Source: Cyclobacteriaceae bacterium (GTDB lineage Bacteria; Bacteroidota; Bacteroidia; Cytophagales; Cyclobacteriaceae). From it: a stretch of DNA of 64,000 nucleotides. Every line of letters begins with the position of its first letter. Positions within the stretch are counted from its first letter, which is position 1. The notes under the pieces were generated by a model that was not told the origin of the DNA, did no database searches, and saw only the letters and a program-made list of their open reading frames with translations. The stretch spans positions 372,001 to 436,000 of the forward strand of contig JANQEU010000104.1 of assembly GCA_028278225.1 (NCBI GenBank), given 5' to 3'. Both the position numbers and the translations under genes were made by a program. Positions 1 through 9,872 of the stretch are shown one piece after another.

Positions 1-64
1 TAAGACAGTCAAAAAAAGTCAGTAAAGCGTCATTCTAAACTCAGGCTATATTAACACGGTAATC

Positions 65-2707
65 ATGAACATTAAAAGTAAAATTTCCTATCAGGCCATC
101 ACAAAATACATTGCCATCTTGTCGGTTATCATCATTAGCTCCCCTGTGCACGTTAAAGCGCAGCAGCTTTTGAGTGAACGCATCTCTGTTCTAAAAAAAT
201 ATGATGCTGACCATCTCCTCCGTGTTGCATTGCCATTAGGAGGTATTGGTACAGGTACGGTTTCCCTTGGCGGCAGAGGTGAGTTAAAGGATTGGGAAAT
301 TATGAACGTTCCGGCAAAAGGATACAGCACTGTTACGGACGGTAACGATGCACCTTTTTTTGCAATTTATACCAAATCCAAAAACGGTCAATCCAAAACC
401 AAGGCACTGCTGGGACCTGTAGACGACTCTGAATACGAGCACTATGAGGGGCGAAGTGTTAATCACCATGGCCTGCCGCGGTTCAGGAATGCATCCTTTG
501 AGGCTTCTTATCCCTTCGGTATTGTAAACCTGTCTGACGCTACGTTTCCCGTAAACGTGAAAATAGTTGGATATAACCCGTTCATTCCAGGCGATTCGGA
601 TGCCTCCGGTATCCCTATAGCCATACTGCAATACGAAGTGGAAAACATTACAAATGAAGAATTGGAAGTTGCCGTATCGGGCAGCATTCGAAATTTTATC
701 GGAAAGGACGGCAGGGAATCCACTACAAACTGGAAAGGCGACTTTGTACCGGTGGGTGCCGAAAAGAATTTCAATACTTATCAAGAGAACGATGAAGTGT
801 CCGGTATTTTCATGCAATCGAGAGGGGTTGATCCGTTACACCGCGCCTGGGGCACTATTGCTTTAACAACACCTGCGGAGGGAGGAATTATCACCTACAG
901 AACAAGTTCAGAAGCTAACGTCTGGAGCAGAGGGATCCTCGACTTTTGGGATGACTTCAGCACCGATGGGATACTCACGGAAAAACCTGAACAAAAGGAT
1001 GGCGACCCCATGGCTTCGTTGTCAGTCAAAAAAAGTCTTAAACCCGGTGAAAGGGAATCTTTCACATTTTACCTCACCTGGCATTTTCCTAACAGGCAAT
1101 CCTGGGGTAGCTGGGGCATGGACGAAAATAGGGTGGGAAACTACTACACCACACTTTACCAGGACGCCTGGGATGTGATCAAAAAAGAATTCCCGCGTTT
1201 ACCGCAACTGACTGAAAAATCGCTGGTTTTCGTGAACGCCCTGGTAAACAGTGATCATTCAGAGGTGATCAAAGAGGCTGCCCTTTTCAACACCAGCACA
1301 CTGAGAACACAAACCGTCTTTAGAATTGAGGACGGGAAGATGTTTGGATGGGAAGGCGTGATGGACCGGTTTGGCTCGTGCTACGGTTCCTGCACACATG
1401 TGTGGAACTATGAACAGGCCACTGCTTTTTTGTTTAATGATCTGGCGCGAACGATGCGTGAAGTTGAATTTGGCCATTCTACTGCTGATAATGGACTTAT
1501 GGTTTTCAGGACAAAGCTTCCGCTTGAGAAGGATTTTGAAAACGGTCTTGCTGCCGCGGACGGGCAAATGGGGACCATCATGAAGTTTTACCGTGAATGG
1601 CAATTGTCCGGAGACACAGATTTTCTGCGGAAACACTGGGAAAAAGTCAGGTCTGCCCTGGCCTTTGCCTGGATAAAAGGTGGATGGGATGGGGATGCGG
1701 ATGGCGTTATGGAAGGTGCGCAACATAATACCATGGATGTGGAATACTTCGGTCCTAACCCGCAAATGCAATTCTGGTATTTGGGCGCGCTTAAAGCTGC
1801 TGCTAAAATGGCTTCGGCCATGGGCGATCCGGAATTTGCGCAAAAATGTGAGAGGTTATTTGAGTATGGATCGAAATGGACTGACGAAAACATCTTCAAC
1901 GGAGAATATTATTTTCATCAAATTCAGTCTCCCGAATCCAGGGAATCCATTGCTGAAGGTTTAATAGTTGGAATGGGAAGCCTGGATCTCGACAATCCCG
2001 ATTATCAGTTAGCGTCAGGTTGCCTTGTAGACCAACTGGTAGGCCAATATATGGCCCATATTCTTGGGTTGGGTTATATGGGAAATAAAGAAAATATCAA
2101 AATGGCCCTGACCAGCATTTACACATACAACAAAATGGAAGACATGTACGAACATTTCAATAATTCCAGGTCTTACGCCATGGGAGATGAATCAGCTTTG
2201 TTGATGGCAAGTTATCCGAAAGGAAACAGACCCAAAGTTCCTTTTCCGTATTGGTCGGAGGTGATGACAGGATTTGAATATACCGCTGCAATCGGGATGC
2301 TGTATGAAGGGATGGAGAAAGAGGGTCTGGATGTCGTGTCAAATATCCGGGCCCGTTACGACGGTGCCAAAAGAAATCCGTTTGACGAAGCTGAATGCGG
2401 CCATCATTATGCCAGGGCCATGGCTTCCTGGGCCGGGATTATTGCGGAAAGCGGATTTCTATATTCCGGGATTGAAAAATCAATGAAATTCACAGATAGT
2501 CCGGGCAGGTACTTTTGGTCAAATGGCAGCGCCTGGGGTGAATGTGATATAAAAAGGGAAGGAAACAATTACAATGTAAGCTTTTCAGCTCTTCATGGAA
2601 ATGTCGAGCTAGCCAAATTTCAATTGGGAGACGACAAAATGAAGGAGTTTAAAAACATTGAAGTCATTAAAGAAAATGAAAAGCTGGATCTGACCCTAAA
2701 AGAATAG
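65..2707 (+). CDS. GH116-type glycosidase (GBA2/DUF608-like), exported
   Basis: This 880-residue protein looks like a GH116 glycosidase. Characterised members are retaining beta-glucosidases, beta-xylosidases or glucosylceramidases. Residues 1-33 form a signal peptide. The N-terminal beta-sandwich begins near residue 50 with the typical LPLGGIGTG motif. The (alpha/alpha)6 catalytic part carries CTHVWNYEQA, with Glu450, and HNTMD, with Asp558. These are the best candidates for nucleophile and acid/base, but I assigned them by family memory and not by alignment. The length fits the family. The gene is convergent with susD of the first utilization locus (63 bp apart) and probably acts with it in the periplasm. 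Substrate is not readable from sequence. Only 64 bp of upstream DNA is visible and I see no clear promoter there. Confidence 0.85.
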   Translation: MNIKSKISYQAITKYIAILSVIIISSPVHVKAQQLLSERISVLKKYDADHLLRVALPLGGIGTGTVSLGGRGELKDWEIMNVPAKGYSTVTDGNDAPFFAIYTKSKNGQSKTKALLGPVDDSEYEHYEGRSVNHHGLPRFRNASFEASYPFGIVNLSDATFPVNVKIVGYNPFIPGDSDASGIPIAILQYEVENITNEELEVAVSGSIRNFIGKDGRESTTNWKGDFVPVGAEKNFNTYQENDEVSGIFMQSRGVDPLHRAWGTIALTTPAEGGIITYRTSSEANVWSRGILDFWDDFSTDGILTEKPEQKDGDPMASLSVKKSLKPGERESFTFYLTWHFPNRQSWGSWGMDENRVGNYYTTLYQDAWDVIKKEFPRLPQLTEKSLVFVNALVNSDHSEVIKEAALFNTSTLRTQTVFRIEDGKMFGWEGVMDRFGSCYGSCTHVWNYEQATAFLFNDLARTMREVEFGHSTADNGLMVFRTKLPLEKDFENGLAAADGQMGTIMKFYREWQLSGDTDFLRKHWEKVRSALAFAWIKGGWDGDADGVMEGAQHNTMDVEYFGPNPQMQFWYLGALKAAAKMASAMGDPEFAQKCERLFEYGSKWTDENIFNGEYYFHQIQSPESRESIAEGLIVGMGSLDLDNPDYQLASGCLVDQLVGQYMAHILGLGYMGNKENIKMALTSIYTYNKMEDMYEHFNNSRSYAMGDESALLMASYPKGNRPKVPFPYWSEVMTGFEYTAAIGMLYEGMEKEGLDVVSNIRARYDGAKRNPFDEAECGHHYARAMASWAGIIAESGFLYSGIEKSMKFTDSPGRYFWSNGSAWGECDIKREGNNYNVSFSALHGNVELAKFQLGDDKMKEFKNIEVIKENEKLDLTLKE

Positions 2708-2770
2708 GGATCTATCCACTCCAATCGTTATCGTTTTCAGTTGAGATATTCGCCGGATGTTCATGCATCT

Positions 2771-4267
2771 TTAGTATCCCGGGTTTTGTGTAAGGCCATC
2801 AGACAATGAAACCTGCAGCGCCGGCTTGGGCAAAAGGTAATCATCACGGGTGACACCCACATGGAAATTTCCATTGACTGCTTCGACAAGCTCTCTTCTT
2901 ATCAAGTCGAACCATCTGTTAGCTTCAAATGCCAATTCCCAGTTACGTTCATCAAGTACTGCTTCATCAAATTCTGTAAAAGACAGTCCGGACAGGTCCA
3001 CTCCTGCATCCGGGATATCAGGGTCCAATCCGGCTGCTCTCCGCCTTACCTGGTTAAGTGCTTCATATGCCCCGACAGCTGGACCACCTTCGGCCTGATT
3101 TGCCGCTTCCGCATAGATTAACAATACATCTGCATATCTAAGTACAGGGAAAAATCCGTCGCCATGTTCCGGGCAACCAACATCATCGAAACCACAATCG
3201 CCACCGGGATTTCTGTATTTGGCCGTAAATGGTTGTCCGGGGCCTCCACCGGGCACATTATTCACGGACCAGTCTGTGCCGTTACTGAACGTAAGCCGGA
3301 ATGAAGCATCTTTTCTTGGTCCGTCGGGAAAAGCATTCAGGAATCTTTCCTCGCTGTACCAATCGCCCCACCCGCCATCTGTAGGTGGTCGTGATGCAAT
3401 ATGATGATGGCTGGCATTTGTTGTTCCGTTTGCGGATATCCCGTGAAATATGAAAATGAATTCAGTATTTGAGAACTTATTGTCACCGTCCCACAAGTCT
3501 GCAAAGTCCGCTTCCAGGCTATATATCCCGGAAAGGGATCCTGATATTAACTCCGCTGCTTTGTCCCGGGCCAAACCGTAATATTGACTCCCAAGGTTTA
3601 GTGGCCACCCAGCCATAGTAAGGTACACCTTGGATAGTAACCCCTTCGCCGCCCCTTGTGTGGGTCTTACGGAAGTTTCACTGAAGCTGACTGGTAAAAG
3701 TTCTTCTGCCATTTGCAGGTCGGAAACAATCAGGTCGTATATTTCAGACACTTCCGACTGTACAACGTCTCCCGCATTCGACTGATTTTCGAAGGTGATC
3801 AGCTGGATTTCACCGAACCACCTTGTCAAATAGAAATAATCAAGCGCCCTGACGAACCTTGCCTGACCTTCTACGCGGTCTCTTTCTTCAGATCCAGGGA
3901 CGTTGTCAACGTTTCCAATGATGTTATTAGCATTGTTAATGGATTTGTAAAGAGCCTTCCACATGGTAGAAATCGATCCGCTTCCCGCTTCCGCCCTCAA
4001 TTCATCAAATGGGCTGAATATTCCTGCCTGAGAGTCCACATCCTCTCCCCCTCCCGTCATGACAATCGGCCAGTCAAAATCAAAAGCCTCGTATCCACCA
4101 AACAACGGACGGTACAATCCTACGGATGCGGCATCCAGATCATCCTGTGTTTTGTATAGCGATATCGCAGTCAGACTGCCCGGGGTGACTTCCTCCAAAT
4201 CCACGCATGAGAATGGAATGGAGAAAAGGACAAGCACACAGATTGAATTTTTCGTAATAGTTCTCAT
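2771..4267 (-). CDS. susD-like: SusD/RagB-type outer-membrane glycan-binding lipoprotein (locus 1)
   Basis: SusD-like lipoprotein that would cap the SusC transporter and bind oligosaccharide at the cell surface. An upstream in-frame start exists at 4441, but the first 58 codons overlap susC and look non-coding. From the ATG at 4267 there is a clean lipoprotein signal ending in IPFSC with Cys21, giving about 498 residues. The N-terminal TPR-like region and the C-terminal RYADVLLIYAEAANQ motif are typical of the family, as is the final LLPKPALQ segment. It begins 4 bp after the susC stop, so the two are surely co-transcribed. It is the last gene of the minus-strand operon. Confidence 0.93.
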   Translation of the reverse strand: MRTITKNSICVLVLFSIPFSCVDLEEVTPGSLTAISLYKTQDDLDAASVGLYRPLFGGYEAFDFDWPIVMTGGGEDVDSQAGIFSPFDELRAEAGSGSISTMWKALYKSINNANNIIGNVDNVPGSEERDRVEGQARFVRALDYFYLTRWFGEIQLITFENQSNAGDVVQSEVSEIYDLIVSDLQMAEELLPVSFSETSVRPTQGAAKGLLSKVYLTMAGWPLNLGSQYYGLARDKAAELISGSLSGIYSLEADFADLWDGDNKFSNTEFIFIFHGISANGTTNASHHHIASRPPTDGGWGDWYSEERFLNAFPDGPRKDASFRLTFSNGTDWSVNNVPGGGPGQPFTAKYRNPGGDCGFDDVGCPEHGDGFFPVLRYADVLLIYAEAANQAEGGPAVGAYEALNQVRRRAAGLDPDIPDAGVDLSGLSFTEFDEAVLDERNWELAFEANRWFDLIRRELVEAVNGNFHVGVTRDDYLLPKPALQVSLSDGLTQNPGY

Positions 4268-4271
4268 TTCC

Positions 4272-7200
4272 TTAGAATGTAACGTTGAGACCGATAGTGT
4301 ATATTTTCTGCTCAGGAAAAGTGGCCAAATCCACCCCGGAGTTAAAATCCTTGTCAGAGTTGGTACTTTCAGGGTCATAACCGGTATAATCGGTGATGGT
4401 AAACACGTTGTATGCTGAGATATAAATTCTTGCTGTTTCAAGACCCAATCCGGACAATAATTCCTCAGGAAAGGAATAACCCAGCGAAATATTCTTTACA
4501 CGTAAATAGGAGGCATCTTCGATATACCGGTCGGAATTGGGAATGCCGTATGTTGCTTCGCCAATTCTGGATGGAACATCGGTATTGGTATTTGTAGGCG
4601 TCCATCTGTCGAGGAGATCTTTACCGGTACCCCTTAGCAATTGCAGTTGAGACAGATTCAACTTTCGAATACCACGGACTCCCTGTATGAATACATTCAG
4701 ATCAAAGTTGCGGTATCGAATGTTATTGTTCCATCCATAGGCAAAATCAGGCTGGGAATTGCCCAGGATGACAACATCATCCTGATTGATCACCGTATCA
4801 CCGTTGACATCCACACCTTTCGGTGATCCGGGAATGGCGCCATACAAAGCAGCCTCGCCTGCCTCACCGGCCTGCCAGATCCCTGCAAACTGTGCTCCCC
4901 GGAATTGGCCGATAGGTTGACCCACCTGCACCCATATGAAGTTATCAAACCCAGGAAATCCGACACTTCCGATGGGCAGTTCTTCATTTCCATCTATTAA
5001 CTCCAGCACTTCATTGCGGTTTCTGGCAAACGTCAAACCAGTGGTCCAATTCACCTCTTTATCTACTGGCGTTCCCTCAATGTACAGCTCGATTCCCTTA
5101 TTTTGCATTGCCCCCACGTTCACAAATTGCGTGGATGATCCGGTCGCTTCGGGAACAGGGCGTTCGAAAAGGAGATCGCGTGTTTTTTTCACATAGTAAT
5201 CAGCCGTTACATTGAAGCGGCCTGCCAACAACTCCATATCAACACCGGCATTAAACTGTTCGGTTGTCTCCCATTTCAGGTTGGGGTTGGATGCTCTGTC
5301 AGCCAGGCCAATTCCCGGACTTACAATATTTCCGTCAAGGGGGTAAGTAAAATCATCTCCTATCAACCCAATGGAACCTCCGGGTGGAATAGCCTGACTT
5401 CCGGTTAACCCATAACTGACACGAATTTTGAAAAGACTTATAAAATCCAGATTATCCTGTATGAACGGCTCATTTCCTACATTCCATCCCAGCGCTCCAC
5501 TGGGAAAGAATGCCCACTTATTGTTTTCACCAAAAACCGATGACCCGTCCCATCGTGAGGTAAATGTGAACAGGTATTTGCCCCTGAAAACATAGTTTAT
5601 TCGGGTCATGTATGACCTAAGGGAACGCCTGGTCCGGTCTGATGAAAGCGGGAACTGGTCTTGCCCAAGTCCCAGGTTATTATAACTTACTGCATCTGAT
5701 ATGAAACCTCTCGCCCCCATCCAACTTGAGTTAAATTCTCCGAATTGCTCTTCATACAAACCCGTGAAATTCAGGCTGTGGGCTCCTCCAAATTCATTCG
5801 TGTAGTTGATCAAATATGAAGTTTGGGTGAAAACATTCCTTGAATTTTGAATAGAAGCCGTTTCCGAATTCTCGATCTGAGTGGGCCTGTTATTGATAAA
5901 TTCATTGTTTTCTTCATCAATCAGCCTGATCGCTCCTCTGATGTTCACACTCAGGCCTTCCAAAAGTTTGTAGCTAAGATTTGCATTGATCAATGAGGAC
6001 AATTGATTAAAATCACGAATTGGCTCGGCGGCCAGCGCCACAGGATTATAGTCAGTGAGTGGCCCAACGTCCGTATCGTATCCTGGCAGTGTGTATTCTC
6101 TATTTGCCTTGTCTGTAAATACAGGGTCGGTAGGTGACCACAGTAAGGCGGAGTTGATCGGGCTTCCGGAGTTTTCCCCGGAAAATGTGTTAAGTGTTAC
6201 AGGGCTGTCTTCCGTCTTTGAAATATGAGAATTCAGGTCCAATTTCAACTTTTCGGTAAGCTCATAACCCATATTGGCCCTAATCGCATATCGCCTGAAT
6301 TCAGAACCCAGCACGATACCATCCTGATCGAGAAAATCACCCGATAGAAAATAATTTATTCTTTCGCCTGATCCATTTAGGGAAATATGGTGATTGATGG
6401 CCCATGCTTCTGTGAATATTTCATCCTGCCAATCAGTTCCACCATTTGCGGCAAAAGAAGTTATTTCGGCCTCTGTAAAAGGCTGGATGCCTCCTAACTC
6501 TGCCGCGTCCTGATTTTGTCGCTTTGCATATTGCGCTGCATTCAGGATATCCAGCTTATTCCTGATTTCATGCCTGGCAAAATAATTGGAATACGTGAAC
6601 TTCAGTCCTTTTTCCTTTTTTGTGCCGGATTTTGTGGTGATGAGTACTGCACCGTTTGCCCCTTTTGAACCATAAATGGCAAGTGACGAGGCGTCCTTTA
6701 AGACTTCTATTGAAGCAATATCATCCGCATGGACCATATTCAGTCTGCCATCCTGAAATCCGTCAATGACGATAAGAGGGTTATTATTTCCCAAAAGTGA
6801 GTTGGATCCTCTTATCCTGATCCTCGTTTCGGAGTTTGGAGCTGCATTGTCATTTTGGATGTTTACCCCCGCTATCCTCCCCTGAAGGGCACGGTCCGTC
6901 CGGCTAACCGGCAAACTTTGAATGTCCTTAGGCTTCAGACTGGCTACAGCACCTGTTACATCCCTTTTTCTTTGGGTACCGTATCCAACAACTACAATTT
7001 CCTCCAGCGCTTCGATATCTGACAACATCGTTACCGTAATTTGCGCCTGTTGACCAACACGTATTTCCTGCGTGACGAAACCAATAAAGCTTATAACCAG
7101 AACATCCTCAGGTTGCGCTTGCAGAATGAACTTGCCCTCATAGTCTGATACCGTTCCTTCGGTAGTGCCTTTTACCTGGATGGTAGCACCTATAAGTGCC

Positions 7201-7328
7201 TCACCCGTATCGTCATATATCGTACCGGAAACAAAGGTTTGAGAAGCGGCTTTGAAACACCCGATGAGTGAAATAAACATCAATAGTTTAGGGACCATTA
7301 TTTTGAGAATTAGCAGTATTGATTTCAT
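4272..7328 (-). CDS. susC-like: SusC/RagA-type TonB-dependent transporter (locus 1)
   Basis: A 1018-residue outer-membrane TonB-dependent transporter. After the signal peptide (about residues 1-30) comes a carboxypeptidase-regulatory-like domain (about 32-110) with SGTIYDDTGEALIGATI. A short segment containing EIVVVGYGTQRKRDVTG leads into the plug domain (about 120-230), which includes the GANGAVLITTK motif. The rest is the 22-strand barrel, ending in an aromatic-rich strand (IYTIGLNVTF). It is paired with susD immediately downstream. A 104-bp gap containing a perfect stem-loop separates it from the GH123-like gene upstream. It would import oligosaccharides released at the surface. Confidence 0.95.
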   Translation of the reverse strand: MKSILLILKIMVPKLLMFISLIGCFKAASQTFVSGTIYDDTGEALIGATIQVKGTTEGTVSDYEGKFILQAQPEDVLVISFIGFVTQEIRVGQQAQITVTMLSDIEALEEIVVVGYGTQRKRDVTGAVASLKPKDIQSLPVSRTDRALQGRIAGVNIQNDNAAPNSETRIRIRGSNSLLGNNNPLIVIDGFQDGRLNMVHADDIASIEVLKDASSLAIYGSKGANGAVLITTKSGTKKEKGLKFTYSNYFARHEIRNKLDILNAAQYAKRQNQDAAELGGIQPFTEAEITSFAANGGTDWQDEIFTEAWAINHHISLNGSGERINYFLSGDFLDQDGIVLGSEFRRYAIRANMGYELTEKLKLDLNSHISKTEDSPVTLNTFSGENSGSPINSALLWSPTDPVFTDKANREYTLPGYDTDVGPLTDYNPVALAAEPIRDFNQLSSLINANLSYKLLEGLSVNIRGAIRLIDEENNEFINNRPTQIENSETASIQNSRNVFTQTSYLINYTNEFGGAHSLNFTGLYEEQFGEFNSSWMGARGFISDAVSYNNLGLGQDQFPLSSDRTRRSLRSYMTRINYVFRGKYLFTFTSRWDGSSVFGENNKWAFFPSGALGWNVGNEPFIQDNLDFISLFKIRVSYGLTGSQAIPPGGSIGLIGDDFTYPLDGNIVSPGIGLADRASNPNLKWETTEQFNAGVDMELLAGRFNVTADYYVKKTRDLLFERPVPEATGSSTQFVNVGAMQNKGIELYIEGTPVDKEVNWTTGLTFARNRNEVLELIDGNEELPIGSVGFPGFDNFIWVQVGQPIGQFRGAQFAGIWQAGEAGEAALYGAIPGSPKGVDVNGDTVINQDDVVILGNSQPDFAYGWNNNIRYRNFDLNVFIQGVRGIRKLNLSQLQLLRGTGKDLLDRWTPTNTNTDVPSRIGEATYGIPNSDRYIEDASYLRVKNISLGYSFPEELLSGLGLETARIYISAYNVFTITDYTGYDPESTNSDKDFNSGVDLATFPEQKIYTIGLNVTF

Positions 7329-7389
7329 AATATAAAGCTCTGAAACCTAATGTTTAATCAAGGTACTTAATCCGTTAAAATGGTGTCAT

Positions 7390-7423
7390 AATTCTGATTT
7401 AAGAATTGTTTGAAATCAGAATT
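7390..7423 (-). other. Perfect 11-bp inverted repeat (intercistronic stem-loop)
   Basis: AATTCTGATTT at 7390-7400 is exactly complementary to AAATCAGAATT at 7413-7423, with a 12-nt loop. It lies 9 nt beyond the stop of the GH123-like gene and 62 bp before the susC start. No T-tract follows on the minus strand, so it is not a classical terminator. It may be an mRNA-stability or attenuation element, or an operator. Confidence 0.6.
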
Positions 7424-7432
7424 CCGTGAAGT

Positions 7433-9814
7433 TTATTGAACGATCAATTTCCCAAGGTACCGGTGATCGTCAGATGCAAACTCCAGTAAATAACATCCAG
7501 GCTTCAGATGGCTTGTGTCGACAATCAGATAGTCATCTGAATGGAATGAGTTTTTACCGGTCTTCACAATCTCGCCCGTCATCGACATCATATTCAGACT
7601 GACATAAGTTCCCCGCAATCCCCGTACAATAACCTCATTTTTTGACGGGTTTGGATAGATGATGATCTCATTGGAAATATTTGACGACAAAACTTCCTGA
7701 GGCTTTTCAGCCAGATATGGTATGTCGATAACTGATTCATACGAGGATGTTTGGCATTGTGGCATATCCTCACTTTTGGAAACCCGGATAACCAGCCTTA
7801 TAAATCCTTTTCCATTCTTGAGTGAATCGGGAAAGTGAACAGTAATTTGCCGGGATCCGTTTATCTGATTGGAACCACCTCCAACAATTATCTCGTTATC
7901 CTCAAATTTCCTGTTGAAATCAAAATCAACCCACATTTTTGAAACATGCCAATTTGATTGGTCATTGCCAATATCAAATGTGACTGACATCCCCGGTTCG
8001 ACAGTTAATTGATGATTCTCCAGTGAATGATACCGATCCTGAGGAACCAACGTCAGGTCGTAGCGGCCATCGGATTTGGCGCCATTCGTTTGAATAGCCA
8101 GATCATTGATCTCGCAATCTCTGTCTTCACCTGCAGACAAATAGGCAAGTGTGGCCTGTGCTTCAGGGATTACACTTTCCGAATCTACACCACTCGAAAT
8201 ATCAAATGATTGAAGCATAATATCAATTTCGCTAAGTATTTCCAGTTCATCGGGATTGGAAGATCCCGAGTAGAGGTTTCTTAAGATCCTGATTTTTTCG
8301 AAGTCCTCTATACCCTCACGCAGCATTTCAAGTCTCAAGCTGGAGAAATATTGCATTGGGAGACTATTTCCGTCTCTGTAGATAAATGCGAAATCTCCGG
8401 CGGTATTGGATCCGTCCCTGATGTCAAGGGCATTCGAATTCTTCCAATTGTCAAAAGCCCACCGGAGGTAACCGTCAAAATTGTTGGAAGCGCTATAATA
8501 AGGCATCCAGGTCATCTCAGCAGGACTATTTTCAATGGTTACATAATTGTTGGGGAATAACTGGGTACAACTGGTATAAAAAGTTGATACCTTTTCATCC
8601 AAAATCCCTTCGTTTGAAGCATCTTCCAGAATGCCACTTAAATCATAAAAATGGCTTTTTGATTCATTGCTGAGACCGTGAGAATAGGCAATGCCCAACT
8701 TCCAGTTTGGATCATTATTCTTTACTACATCCACAACACTTCCCAACTTTGTCTCTGCAACTTCATCAAGATATAGTACTGATTTATCAAACCAACCTTT
8801 TTCCTCCAGGTGATCCTTGAAAACGGTCAGGAAATGATCCCATCGCTCATTAAATGCTTCCGAACCAATAGGAGCATCCAATACCTGATAGGATTGGGTT
8901 GTTTCATCCCAAAATGGAATTTCGGACTCGTTCCAACCTACGGGTGAAAAACAGCTGATTTGTTTGGAAATACCCAGGATCATCATTTCGGAAACGTACT
9001 TATCGAAAACTGAAAAATCGTACGTCCATTCCGTTTCGGATTCCCTAATCCACCTGACCATCGAGGGGCTTCCAAGCGCTCCCTGCTTTATGTGTGCTGT
9101 GATCACTTTCTGTCCGGCATTTGCCAGTATCTCATATGCCGGACGAATGAATTGAAAGTGCTCATCTGACCACAATTCAATTTTTGAGGTTGGGTTGTGG
9201 TCGTTGTAATGCTGCAATCCGGCAGCAGGAAACTGCCAGATATCAAGATGAAAAGTCCAATCCGATATTGCCGGTAATGTATGCGGAAGTACATCAATAG
9301 AAATACTTAGATCTTTGTTTCCTGCATCTGACGTTACTGTGAACTTTCCATCATACACGCCCGGGGCAATACCCGGGGGGATATCCAGCATTATCAGCAC
9401 CGGAAGCGAATCACCGCTGTTGAGTGAAGTGATTGCCTCTTCTTTCAGAGCATCGGTGATGAGATAACTGCCGGATCTTGAAGGATATTCACCACATGAC
9501 CGGGCTTCAGGATCCCCTTTTACATAAGCCGGAAATCTTATAGAGGCATTATCACTACTAATATTTGTACTATCCCCCGTCAAATCGGAGAACCGATATA
9601 CCATATCTCCCAGAGCAATTTCACCCCAGATCAACACCTGAAAGTACACCCGCTCACCCCTCCAGGCTGTCTCATACACGGAATCCCTCGCCGGATATTG
9701 TGGATTTGACCGGTTATTGAGTCGATCAAACTTGCTGATGAAGGTGCCATCTATATGCTGAGCCACAGCGATCTGCAGCGAAAGGAGCAGGCCGAAGAAA
9801 GTCAGTATTCTCAT
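7433..9814 (-). CDS. GH123-like (DUF4091) glycosidase with GEVED and type IX C-terminal domain
   Basis: This exported 793-residue protein has a signal peptide (about 1-18) and an N-terminal beta-rich region. A TIM-barrel region of the DUF4091/GH123 type follows and contains the acidic pair Asp350-Glu351 in YLDEVAE. Known GH123 enzymes are beta-N-acetylgalactosaminidases that use an adjacent Asp-Glu pair in substrate-assisted catalysis. The DNFDGYLRWAFDNW segment and the LRLEMLREGIEDFE helix are also typical of DUF4091. Residues of about 575-705 resemble a GEVED domain, and the last 80 form a type IX secretion sorting domain with YPNPSKNEV. It should therefore be cell-surface or secreted. The actual sugar cleaved is inferred. 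Confidence 0.78.
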   Translation of the reverse strand: MRILTFFGLLLSLQIAVAQHIDGTFISKFDRLNNRSNPQYPARDSVYETAWRGERVYFQVLIWGEIALGDMVYRFSDLTGDSTNISSDNASIRFPAYVKGDPEARSCGEYPSRSGSYLITDALKEEAITSLNSGDSLPVLIMLDIPPGIAPGVYDGKFTVTSDAGNKDLSISIDVLPHTLPAISDWTFHLDIWQFPAAGLQHYNDHNPTSKIELWSDEHFQFIRPAYEILANAGQKVITAHIKQGALGSPSMVRWIRESETEWTYDFSVFDKYVSEMMILGISKQISCFSPVGWNESEIPFWDETTQSYQVLDAPIGSEAFNERWDHFLTVFKDHLEEKGWFDKSVLYLDEVAETKLGSVVDVVKNNDPNWKLGIAYSHGLSNESKSHFYDLSGILEDASNEGILDEKVSTFYTSCTQLFPNNYVTIENSPAEMTWMPYYSASNNFDGYLRWAFDNWKNSNALDIRDGSNTAGDFAFIYRDGNSLPMQYFSSLRLEMLREGIEDFEKIRILRNLYSGSSNPDELEILSEIDIMLQSFDISSGVDSESVIPEAQATLAYLSAGEDRDCEINDLAIQTNGAKSDGRYDLTLVPQDRYHSLENHQLTVEPGMSVTFDIGNDQSNWHVSKMWVDFDFNRKFEDNEIIVGGGSNQINGSRQITVHFPDSLKNGKGFIRLVIRVSKSEDMPQCQTSSYESVIDIPYLAEKPQEVLSSNISNEIIIYPNPSKNEVIVRGLRGTYVSLNMMSMTGEIVKTGKNSFHSDDYLIVDTSHLKPGCYLLEFASDDHRYLGKLIVQ

Positions 9815-9872
9815 ATCAATAAAGAATGAAGGGAGCCAGCACTCCCTTCACCTAATCCAAATCTATGAAGAA

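Noticed and set aside
284-817. Long minus-strand open frame inside the GH116 gene
   Set aside because: It is antisense to a clear family member, has no family features and fits third-position composition of the real gene.
4268-4441. N-terminal extension of SusD-1
   Set aside because: It would overlap susC and put 58 residues before the lipoprotein signal.
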